Of a stretch of 37,889 nucleotides of DNA, positions 7,164 through 13,512 are shown piece by piece. The position numbers and the translations under genes were made by a program. The DNA is from Oscillospiraceae bacterium (GTDB lineage Bacteria > Bacillota > Clostridia > Oscillospirales > Ruminococcaceae). Position 1 is the stretch's first letter, and every line of letters begins with the position of its first letter. Under the pieces are notes generated by a model, which was not told where the DNA came from, searched no databases, and worked only from the letters and a program-made list of their open reading frames with translations. The stretch lies in NCBI GenBank assembly GCA_009781425.1, contig WQYC01000026.1:1-37889 (forward strand), in the 5' to 3' direction.

Positions 7164-8980
7164 ACAAAAAAAGGTTTTGGATTCCTTTGAAACTCCTCGA
7201 ACTGTTTTACAACTTCGGGTAACTGCGAGTTGTCATTTTCACGCCCCGTTGCGTCATATCCTATATTTTCGGGAGCTGCCATAAAGATTGTTTCATAATC
7301 ACTCGCCACTTCGTTATCGCCCCTTTTGCGAACGAATATAACTGAGGCTTTAACTCCTGCACCAAAATGAGCAAATGCGGCTTGTGGTAAACTTACAACG
7401 GCAAGCAGTTGAAACTTTTCAAGGACAAAATCACGAACATATTGCATACTGCTATTAGTCAATATGCCGTCGGGCAAAACAATTGCCGCCCGTCCTGTGT
7501 CAGATTTTAAAAATTCCCATATACGCTCAATAAAAAGGACTTCGGAGCTTTGATTTTTACGAACTTTAGCTTTTCCTTTTTTATCGTAAGTATTACCAAG
7601 TTCAAATGAGCCGAGATAAGGACGTTCAGCGGCATTTATTTGAGAACCAAATGGCGGATTAGTCAATATTAAATCAAACTTATTACGGGCAAATCCACGA
7701 TTTTGTGCGGTCATTTTCTCAATATTTTCGAGAGCATCAAAGCTAATAACATTCGTGTGTCCGTCATCATGAACAATCATATTCATTTTAGCAACACGAG
7801 CAATTTCATCGTTAATTTCTATGCCGAATAATCGTTTTTCAGCAAAATCATGCCAATATTTATAATGTTCTTTTGTATCTCTATCGGCGTATTCATCGGC
7901 TTGCTTGCGTATACAATCCAAAGCATACAAAAGAAAGCCACCCGAACCACACGAAGTATCGAGAACAAAATCGTCTTTATCGGGCTTCAGCATATCAATT
8001 GAAAATTCTATGATAGGGCGAGGTGTGAAGTATTGTCCGAAATCACCTTTGAAAAAGCTATCCATAAACCTTTCAAATGCAACTCCTTTAACGTCAAGGT
8101 CGGTTTTATTAAGATTGGTGCTTTCAAGATGGGAAACAACAGTACGCAGAACCCGGTCATCAACTTTAATTGATTCGGTAAAAACTTCGGGGTCGCGTTT
8201 CTTTTGCTCATCATATAATTTGTTTATTCTTTTCGCAAGCGAAGAAGAAGGTTCGTATGTTTTAAGTTGAAACTCGTAAGGTTCACCTTTTTTTCGAGGT
8301 TTTTGCTCATCGCTTATTTTTACGAAGATTAACTTGCATAATTCGCCGAACGCTGTGGGTGGCGATAAACGTCCGCCACCCCAAAGAGTTTGGTGGCATT
8401 TTTTTATGGTAGAAATAAGGTCTTCTCGCGATACAGGTTGAATATCGTTATGTTTATCACCTTTATAAAATCGAAATTCTTGCGGTTTACCGTATGCTTT
8501 AGGAAGGTCAGCAAGAATATTAATATCGCGTTCCATTGCCCCATATTTATCAGAAACATCAAGAACACGACGAGTTGCACCTGCAACAATCAAAACATAA
8601 TCTGCACGAAGTTTTACCCAAGTTGCATTACCCACTCCCTGTTCGATAGCTTGGTTGAACTCTGCATCAGAAACACCTTCCTTTTTGCACTCAACCACAG
8701 CGAAAGGTCGTTTACAAGCATCATCGCGAAATATAACAATGTCTGCTCTATCCGTCGGTAAACGGTCGGGGATAGTAACTTCTATTTTTATACGGTTTGC
8801 AGGATATTCATAATGATATATGAGTTCTGCCCACACCTCTGCACGGACTTTTTCCTCCGGGTCATCAAAACGTTCGCTATGATTGGCGGCAGAAACATAT
8901 GTAATTTTTTGTTTACCCTCTATACCTGTTATGTGAGCATAACCATCTTTGATTGCCTGTTTTAAATATAACATAGACAT
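7160..8980 (-). CDS. N6-adenine DNA methyltransferase with N-terminal nuclease-like domain (BcgI-like or HsdM)
   Basis: A 606-residue protein. Residues 1-140 resemble the HsdR N-terminal/PD-(D/E)XK fold: Glu52, Asp80 in RADIVIF, Glu97-Cys-Lys99 in VVECKKE, then QAIEQGVGNA. Residues about 190-600 are an HsdM-type methyltransferase: motif X GQYFTPR (315-321), motif I DTSCGSGGF (341-349) and motif IV NPPF (441-444). A cleavage domain and a methylase in one chain with a separate specificity subunit is the layout of type IIB BcgI (A and B subunits); no helicase-type HsdR is present. The first ATG has AGGAG five bases upstream. The gene opens the five-gene operon. Whether the nuclease domain cuts DNA is not shown by the sequence. 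Confidence 0.9.
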   Translation of the reverse strand: MSMLYLKQAIKDGYAHITGIEGKQKITYVSAANHSERFDDPEEKVRAEVWAELIYHYEYPANRIKIEVTIPDRLPTDRADIVIFRDDACKRPFAVVECKKEGVSDAEFNQAIEQGVGNATWVKLRADYVLIVAGATRRVLDVSDKYGAMERDINILADLPKAYGKPQEFRFYKGDKHNDIQPVSREDLISTIKKCHQTLWGGGRLSPPTAFGELCKLIFVKISDEQKPRKKGEPYEFQLKTYEPSSSLAKRINKLYDEQKKRDPEVFTESIKVDDRVLRTVVSHLESTNLNKTDLDVKGVAFERFMDSFFKGDFGQYFTPRPIIEFSIDMLKPDKDDFVLDTSCGSGGFLLYALDCIRKQADEYADRDTKEHYKYWHDFAEKRLFGIEINDEIARVAKMNMIVHDDGHTNVISFDALENIEKMTAQNRGFARNKFDLILTNPPFGSQINAAERPYLGSFELGNTYDKKGKAKVRKNQSSEVLFIERIWEFLKSDTGRAAIVLPDGILTNSSMQYVRDFVLEKFQLLAVVSLPQAAFAHFGAGVKASVIFVRKRGDNEVASDYETIFMAAPENIGYDATGRENDNSQLPEVVKQFEEFQRNPKPFFV

Positions 8981-9147
8981 TGAATCTCCTATAATATTAT
9001 TTTCGCAAACCGAAGTTTCTTGTTTAGTTTATACGGTTCATCAATACAAAAATGCTACCAAAAATGTAAATTTAAATCATTAAATTTTACTTCTTTGGTT
9101 ATCATTTTTACTTTGAATTTGTATGTTAATATGTTTTGACTTGTCTA

Positions 9148-9176
9148 ATTATACCAAATATTGCGATAAAAGTCAA
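9148..9176 (-). promoter_or_regulatory. Promoter of the methyltransferase-to-radical-SAM operon
   Basis: On the minus strand TTGACT (9171-9176), a 17-base spacer and TATAAT (9148-9153) make a near-consensus promoter. Transcription would start near 9141, leaving a leader of about 160 bases before the ATG at 8980. The leader is AT-rich and holds an imperfect inverted repeat near 9066-9090. I see no other promoter between the five genes. Confidence 0.8.
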
Positions 9177-9211
9177 CGAAAATTTTAAAACATATAAATA
9201 TGAGAGCCAAG

Positions 9212-9298
9212 GGTATCATGGGTATCAAGAGTATCATATTAGCAAAACCCATATATAGGTTTTTTTGGTAAAATCCCAATAATATCCCAATTTTGGGA
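9212..9298. repeat. Tandem 9-base repeats and palindromes between divergent promoters
   Basis: The 366-base gap 8981-9346 has no gene. Between its two divergent promoters lie three 9-base tandem units, GGTATCATG, GGTATCAAG and AGTATCATA (9212-9238). Next is a weak hairpin AAAACC...GGTTTT with a T-run (about 9245-9267). Then come two copies of ATCCCAAT (9273-9280 and 9284-9291), the second in a palindrome TCCCAA-TT-TTGGGA (9285-9298). They sit just upstream of the rightward -35 box. They look like operators or iterons; no binding protein can be named. Confidence 0.6.
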
Positions 9299-9303
9299 AA
9301 TGC

Positions 9304-9332
9304 TTGACAAATCGCATTTTATGTGTTATAAT
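9304..9332 (+). promoter_or_regulatory. Promoter of the small element ORF
   Basis: TTGACA (9304-9309), a 17-base spacer and TATAAT (9327-9332) form a perfect consensus promoter reading right. AGGAGG follows at 9342-9347, about ten bases after the -10. The palindrome at 9285-9298 ends five bases before the -35, so a bound regulator would touch RNA polymerase. Confidence 0.85.
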
Positions 9333-9346
9333 GATGAACATAGGAG

Positions 9347-9523
9347 GTGGTCGTTGCGAGAGAAGCAGTCAACATAATAACCGAAATCCCCACCGAAGCC
9401 ATAGAATCACTGGCGAGGTGTTTATTACCGGAAATACAAAAATATTTTGAAAGCGAAGAAGGTAAAAGGGAATTCGAGGAATGGAAACTTAAAAATGCTA
9501 ATCAAGCCGCACAAGCGGCGTAA
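9347..9523 (+). CDS. Small conserved mobile-element ORF, start degraded
   Basis: The frame reads about 58 residues from GTG 9347 (VVAREAVNIITEIPTEAIES, then a LARCLLPEIQKYFESEEGK block, ending QAAQAA). From memory, short proteins with this AREAV-x-IIT-x-IP core are common in clostridial integrative elements, where they usually begin TTG-GC(A/G)-AGA. Here the TTG at 9354 is out of frame by one base. The only in-frame initiator, GTG 9347, overlaps the ribosome site itself. A one-base loss at the start is likely, so expression is doubtful despite the excellent promoter. The function is unknown. The nearby terminator hairpin supports a real transcription unit. Confidence 0.5.
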   Translation: MVVAREAVNIITEIPTEAIESLARCLLPEIQKYFESEEGKREFEEWKLKNANQAAQAA

Positions 9524-9531
9524 TAGATATA

Positions 9532-9559
9532 GCGGACGGGAGCAAAGGCTTCCGTCCGC
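9532..9559 (+). terminator. Terminator-like hairpin after the small ORF
   Basis: A 12-base stem, GCGGACGGGAGC with GCTTCCGTCCGC (one G-U pair), closes on a 4-base loop. It lies nine bases after the small ORF stop and is followed by a T-rich but not pure T stretch. It probably ends that transcript. Confidence 0.65.
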
Positions 9560-9643
9560 CACTATTATTTTATACAGGGTAGCGGTATTTTACCGTTGCC
9601 TTTCTTTTTGGAATTAAAGTTCGGATATTTTATATAAAGCATA

Positions 9644-9690
9644 AATCCGAACGCTTCCCCAATAATTTTCAATTCGGGGTGGTTCGGATT
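9644..9690 (-). terminator. Hairpin downstream of tRNA-Leu
   Basis: AATCCGAAC (9644-9652) and GTTCGGATT (9682-9690) pair perfectly, with an inner CCCC/GGGG pair. The tRNA 3' end is 13 bases away on the minus strand, and the sequence beyond the hairpin on that strand is AT-rich. A further copy of GTTCGGAT lies at 9619-9626. It may end the tRNA transcript. It is also close to where the mobile element should stop, so a junction repeat is possible. Confidence 0.45.
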
Positions 9691-9702
9691 ATATACTTTA
9701 CC

Positions 9703-9786
9703 TGCGGCTGAGAGGACTTGAACCTCCACCCGATTGACTCGGACCGGCACCTGAAGCCGGCGCGTCTGCCATTCCGCCACAACCGC
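9703..9786 (-). tRNA. tRNA-Leu (anticodon CAG)
   Basis: An 84-base cloverleaf can be drawn. The acceptor stem is GCGGTTG with CAGCCGC and discriminator A. The D arm is GGCGGAATGGCAGAC. The anticodon stem is CCGGC/GCCGG with loop TTCAGGT, giving CAG. There is a long variable arm (CCGAGTCAATCGG) and a T arm GGAGG-TTCAAGT-CCTCT. The long variable arm and G73-equivalent A fit leucine. CCA is not encoded. Confidence 0.93.
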
Positions 9787-9913
9787 ATTTGATATTTTCG
9801 TCTGCACGACCCTTGTATTTCTGGCAGACATTTTCGTAAAATTTGAAATCTCGTTTCTCGTGTAACCCGCATAAATACAGGGTTTTAGGGGCTTTCGCCC
9901 GAAAATGCGCGTT

Positions 9914-9955
9914 AGTACCTGAACCGTACGTGTCTGCCAATTCCACCATATCCGC
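9914..9955 (-). pseudogene. 5' half of a second tRNA-Leu
   Basis: On the minus strand the sequence runs GCGGATA, then a normal class II D arm GTGGAATTGGCAGAC and the anticodon region GTACGGTTCAGGTAC. After this it stops resembling a tRNA. The anticodon stem cannot close, no T arm with TTCRA follows, and no TATCCGC acceptor end is found before the intact tRNA-Leu. A GGGC-GAAA-GCCC hairpin (about 9888-9899) replaces the variable arm. It looks like a tRNA broken at the anticodon arm. Confidence 0.7.
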
Positions 9956-9963
9956 GAATTATT

Positions 9964-10359
9964 TTATTTTACGAAAGCTTCCAAAGCCTCGGCTACCGCT
10001 TCTCTGTCTAAATACTGCTCGTTGTGGACGTTTTCAACTGCGAAAAACGGCGTAATAACAAGCAAAATCCAGATAATTATTCCCGCGGCGTTAAGCGCGA
10101 TTGCGAGCCTGCGCTTGCTTTTTACTGCAAGCGGCAAGCCGATTATACCGAAAATAATCATAAAATATACAGCGATTGAATCCAATAAGCCTGCGAGAAA
10201 CACCGAAAAAATCGTCAGTACAGGCGTAAGCATACATATACCAAGGAAAACGCCCGCCTTGTAAAACCGCGGAATCATTACGTGCGCGGTGTTCGCTTCG
10301 CAGTGCTCGCACTCTAAAGCCGCTTCGTCAATTTTCAAACCGCATTTGTAGCAATACAT
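9964..10359 (-). CDS. Zinc-ribbon membrane protein
   Basis: A 131-residue protein. An N-terminal zinc ribbon has Cys3, Cys6, Cys17 and Cys20 (YCYKCGLKID...CEHCE). Three hydrophobic membrane spans follow (about 33-58, 60-78 and 85-106), then a short polar C-terminus. Proteins of this kind (zinc-ribbon domain plus small membrane part) are common in Firmicutes and have no assigned reaction. GGAG lies nine bases before the ATG. The gene has its own promoter and ends nine bases before the broken tRNA-Leu. Confidence 0.8.
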   Translation of the reverse strand: MYCYKCGLKIDEAALECEHCEANTAHVMIPRFYKAGVFLGICMLTPVLTIFSVFLAGLLDSIAVYFMIIFGIIGLPLAVKSKRRLAIALNAAGIIIWILLVITPFFAVENVHNEQYLDREAVAEALEAFVK

Positions 10360-10383
10360 CGCATAACTCCAATCAACTCTAAA

Positions 10384-10412
10384 AGTATAGCATAAAGTTT
10401 GCGGGTTGTCAA
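10384..10412 (-). promoter_or_regulatory. Promoter of the zinc-ribbon membrane protein
   Basis: On the minus strand TTGACA (10407-10412), a 17-base spacer and TATACT (10384-10389) lie about 25 bases before the gene start. Confidence 0.8.
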
Positions 10413-10464
10413 TAAAAATATTTTTTATTATTTTTCATATTTCGACATTATTTATGGAAAATTA

Positions 10465-10473
10465 TGGTATAAT
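10465..10473 (+). promoter_or_regulatory. Extended -10 promoter of the metalloprotease gene
   Basis: TGG-TATAAT (10465-10473) is an extended -10 element about 56 bases before the ATG at 10529. No good -35 box is seen at 16-18 bases, which is usual for extended -10 promoters. Confidence 0.6.
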
Positions 10474-10528
10474 AGACTTACATGAAGCATATGCAGTTTG
10501 TGAAAAATTAAAAAAGGATGGTAAAAAC

Positions 10529-11176
10529 ATGAAGAAGTTCAGAAAAATCATATCCTGCGTTATGGCGTGCATTATATTGCTTAGCGCAGGAATGATACAG
10601 GCAAGCTCATGTACAAATTCATACCACACAGGGACTGTTTGGTATAGCGGAACAAATCTTAGGATAGGGGTTAATTCAAGCGCAATGAACTCCATACTTA
10701 CGTTCAATGTTTACAACAGCGTTACCACAAGTGGAGGATGGAACAACCTTCACACACCGGCGAGGATACACATATCTAATGTTATACATTTAGGTGCGGC
10801 ACCATCCGCTACTCGGGATATTGATGTTGTAGCATGGTATTACGGCTCAAGTAATAAGTTAGGAGAAGTAGTGCCTTATGACAGTTTTGGCAATGTCACG
10901 GGTGAATGGGGTAATTGGAGTAGTGCAGTAATTCGCATGACCGATTGTACGAGCATTTGGGGTGACGGAGGTGTATCTGCTACTATACGAACAGAGCGTG
11001 CCAGAAAAACATTTATTCATGAAGTGGGTCATGTTTTTAGGCTGTCACATCCGAATTGTAGCAATATATCCGGTCCATTAGCAGTGATGAGACAGGAAGC
11101 TGCAGATTTGAGCGCAACAACATCTGCAACGGTAGTAACGCACGATGAAAACAATATAGCAGCAAGGTGGAGGTGA
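10529..11176 (+). CDS. Secreted metzincin-like zinc metalloprotease
   Basis: A 215-residue protein. Residues 1-27 are a signal peptide (basic MKKFRK, hydrophobic core, cleavage near MIQA-SS). The zinc motif HEVGHVFRLSH (164-174) matches HExxHxxxxxH of matrixin/metzincin peptidases, and Met187 in AVMRQE fits the Met-turn. The part between is a small secreted domain of no family I can name. The start was taken at 10529 because AAGGATGG precedes it and the signal peptide begins there; an upstream frame from 10406 would put a non-signal leader in front. The next gene begins five bases after the stop, so protease and lipoprotein are one operon. Confidence 0.82.
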   Translation: MKKFRKIISCVMACIILLSAGMIQASSCTNSYHTGTVWYSGTNLRIGVNSSAMNSILTFNVYNSVTTSGGWNNLHTPARIHISNVIHLGAAPSATRDIDVVAWYYGSSNKLGEVVPYDSFGNVTGEWGNWSSAVIRMTDCTSIWGDGGVSATIRTERARKTFIHEVGHVFRLSHPNCSNISGPLAVMRQEAADLSATTSATVVTHDENNIAARWR

Positions 11177-11181
11177 CAGAA

Positions 11182-12108
11182 ATGAAAAAAATAATAATTA
11201 TAAGTATATTAATATTCGCGTTATTTTTGACAGCTTGCTCAAATACAGAAACTCTCTCAGATACAATTGCCGGTACATTTGAAATCACGGAAGTTATTTC
11301 TACTTCCGGAATGGCAAGCAGAATAGTTTATAACTCATTACAAAAGTTATTAGAGCCGGCAAATTGGGGCGCGGGAGTTCTTGAAGATTACAGCGCAGAC
11401 ATAGCAGTTATCGGTGAATTTATAGAAGATGCAAATGCCGGATTTCGTTATGAATACAATGAACATTTTGGGAAAGATGTTGTGGTTGACGCTTTTGCAA
11501 GAGGGCAGTTTCTTGTAACTGAAGTATTACACGGGGATATCAAAAGCGGAGAAATTATTACTATAATTCAACGTTATGCTTTTGACGAAGAACGCAAAGC
11601 ATTAATTTCATTCAGCGAATTAACCCCCATGCACAAAGGCGACGGCTGGATTTATTTTTTAAACCGCAATGGAGATGTATACGATGTTGTATCAGAGGCT
11701 GACGGCAGATATCCCATTCCCGATAAAGAGCTGACACAATTCATTAATGAAGTTTCGTCGATAATGAACGCAATAGAAGAATGGGCACACAGCAAAGAGC
11801 AAGTCGAAAGTATAGCAAGCGACAAAGAAGAGTGGAGATACTACAGAGATAGACAAGGTAGCCTTTATCGCTTTACGGAAGAAGAAGCAGAAGAATTAGA
11901 TGATTTTTCTATTGCAATTCATGACCTTTTGGAAAAGATTGACGCTTCCGCGTTAGGCGTAATTAATCGCTACGATTTTAATTATATCATATATTCTGAA
12001 ATTATTGAGTATTTTAAAATTGAAACGCGGGACTGGGTGAATCCGGGACGAGAATTTGACGCAAAAATAATTGAAATTTTTGAAAAGCAATTTAAAGAGT
12101 TTTCATAA
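11182..12108 (+). CDS. Lipoprotein of unknown function
   Basis: A 308-residue protein with a type II signal peptide; the lipobox LTAC puts the lipidated cysteine at residue 19. The core has alternating strands, including a VTEVLHGDIKSGEIITI segment seen in many uncharacterised clostridial lipoproteins, and a charged helical C-terminal third. GGAGGTGA precedes ATG 11182 by seven bases. It is translated right after the metzincin-like protease, so it may act with, localise or inhibit that enzyme at the cell surface. This is inference from the operon alone. A perfect hairpin terminator follows. Confidence 0.8.
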   Translation: MKKIIIISILIFALFLTACSNTETLSDTIAGTFEITEVISTSGMASRIVYNSLQKLLEPANWGAGVLEDYSADIAVIGEFIEDANAGFRYEYNEHFGKDVVVDAFARGQFLVTEVLHGDIKSGEIITIIQRYAFDEERKALISFSELTPMHKGDGWIYFLNRNGDVYDVVSEADGRYPIPDKELTQFINEVSSIMNAIEEWAHSKEQVESIASDKEEWRYYRDRQGSLYRFTEEEAEELDDFSIAIHDLLEKIDASALGVINRYDFNYIIYSEIIEYFKIETRDWVNPGREFDAKIIEIFEKQFKEFS

Positions 12109-12113
12109 AACAA

Positions 12114-12148
12114 ATCAAAACCTCCGCGCATTGCGCGGAGGTTTTGAT
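12114..12148. terminator. Bidirectional terminator
   Basis: Perfect 16-base arms (12114-12129 and 12133-12148) with a GC-rich core CCTCCGCGC and a three-base loop are flanked by A and T runs on both sides. It serves the rightward lipoprotein gene and the leftward SpoIID gene, which converge here. Confidence 0.93.
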
Positions 12149-12152
12149 TTTC

Positions 12153-13496
12153 CTACCTTATTACCGTCCCCGGATAATAAAACGCCAAAATCTGCTTATA
12201 ATCATATCCGTGGTGTCTTGCTAATATATTCGCGCCGTTTTGACTGAGTCCGACGCCGTGCCCGTAGCCGTAGGTGGTGAAGGTAAAGCGTTCGGTCGCG
12301 CTGTCGTATGTAAAATCAAACGCGGCAGAGCGCAGCTTCATTGTACCTATTATGTCGCGGAAACGCCTGCCCGTAAATTTAATTTCCTGCCCGTTCGCCG
12401 CGGTGTAGGACGAATGTCCGCCGACGGTCATGTCGCCCACATATACAGTATCGACGCGGTTTAAAACCTGCAGCCATGAAGCGGGGTCGCCTGTAAGATT
12501 AATTCCTGTGCGTTCGAGAACCGCGACTCTAATGTCAGTCGGGGTGAAGGTCGCAGTCAGTCCGTAGTTCGGGTCGTGCTCCTTGTCAAAGGCAGTCTGC
12601 ACGCTTCTCAAATAAGGTATATCGCCGCCCCAGACGTTCGAGGAGCTCGAGGTATAGCCCGCGCTGGACGCGTAATAAACAGCCGCTATGTAATCGCCGT
12701 TATAATAAATCGCCTGCCCCAAAACATCTCTGACGATTCCGATTATTTTGTCGGAAGCCGCTGTAGCGAGCTCGGCGTTCGCAACGCCGCCTTGATTTTG
12801 ATAGTGCATAACATAGGTGTAAGCCGCGACGGCTTGCGCCTTTATTGCTTCCTCATGAAAGGAACTGTTGATTTCTAATTGCACTATTCGCGAAACGATA
12901 TTGAGCGCGGTGTCCGATACCTGTCCGCTTGAGGTTTGAACAGTAAGCCGCTGTGCAAGCGCAGGACTCGCGACTGTTTCGTTGTTGCTTGAAATTACTT
13001 CAGGCTCGGGCTCGGGTGCAGGAATGACAACAGGCGGAGCAGTCGTAGTTACTTCAGGAATTACAACAGGCTCAGGTGTAGGCGACGAAGCCGCAGTTGT
13101 CACTTCGGGAGCCGCCGTCGTCGTTATTTCGGGAATCGGCGTTACAATCTCAGTCTCAACTGTCAACTGTCCACTATCCACTGTCAACTGAAAAGGCACT
13201 GTATCCGCGTAAATATTATAATCCTCTTTCAGCGCGGGCGAGTCACTGCCCGGCAAATCAGCGAAGCTTGGCTTCGGGTCGTTTGCGGGGTTAATACTGA
13301 GGTTCGTGCCTGTTAAAAACTCGTCTTCTTCGCTCGGCTCTTGCGGGTTATCCAAAGTGCGCGGGGTTTCAAGCCCCGCATCGGCGAAAGCCGGAGGCAT
13401 ATCACCCTCGATTACGCCGGTGATTCCGAACAGCCATATATATGCCGACAGCACTAAAAATGCCGCCGCACAGCGGATTAATGACGAATTGCTCAT
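12153..13496 (-). CDS. SpoIID/LytB-domain cell-wall protein
   Basis: A 447-residue protein. An N-terminal membrane anchor (residues 5-28) is followed by a long low-complexity stretch rich in Pro, Thr and Val (about 95-175). Residues about 195-447 are a SpoIID domain: SSFHEEAIKAQAVAAYTYVM, YYASSAGYTSSSSNVWGG, PYLRSVQ, GHGVGLSQNGA and the final YYPGTVIR. SpoIID is a lytic transglycosylase that acts on peptidoglycan during engulfment; many vegetative relatives exist, and this one lies in a sortase cluster, not with sporulation genes. Residues encoded at 13156-13190 come from a 7-base tandem repeat. The gene follows sortase 1 by 16 bases. Confidence 0.9.
   Translation of the reverse strand: MSNSSLIRCAAAFLVLSAYIWLFGITGVIEGDMPPAFADAGLETPRTLDNPQEPSEEDEFLTGTNLSINPANDPKPSFADLPGSDSPALKEDYNIYADTVPFQLTVDSGQLTVETEIVTPIPEITTTAAPEVTTAASSPTPEPVVIPEVTTTAPPVVIPAPEPEPEVISSNNETVASPALAQRLTVQTSSGQVSDTALNIVSRIVQLEINSSFHEEAIKAQAVAAYTYVMHYQNQGGVANAELATAASDKIIGIVRDVLGQAIYYNGDYIAAVYYASSAGYTSSSSNVWGGDIPYLRSVQTAFDKEHDPNYGLTATFTPTDIRVAVLERTGINLTGDPASWLQVLNRVDTVYVGDMTVGGHSSYTAANGQEIKFTGRRFRDIIGTMKLRSAAFDFTYDSATERFTFTTYGYGHGVGLSQNGANILARHHGYDYKQILAFYYPGTVIR
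13156..13190. repeat. 7-base tandem repeat inside the SpoIID gene
   Basis: There are five units: TCAACTG, TCAACTG, TCCACTA, TCCACTG and TCAACTG. They lie in the linker region and encode QLTVDSGQLTVE. The same unit occurs at 37252-37286 and 37343-37377. Confidence 0.9.
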
Positions 13497-13512
13497 AAAA
13501 ATTTAACCTCTA

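Noticed and set aside
7160-8980. Ordinary type I system with a distant HsdR
   Set aside because: Not ruled out, but no helicase-type gene is in the window, and the methylase already carries a nuclease-like domain, so the BcgI-like reading is preferred.
9212-9238. CRISPR array
   Set aside because: The 9-base units are contiguous without spacers; no CRISPR array is seen anywhere in the window.
9565-9949. Open frames across the tRNA region
   Set aside because: They overlap the tRNA-Leu on its own strand and arise from tRNA sequence.
9786-9955. Group I intron splitting tRNA-Leu
   Set aside because: No matching 3' half (variable arm, T arm, TATCCGC) is found downstream, and the next tRNA has its own complete 5' half.
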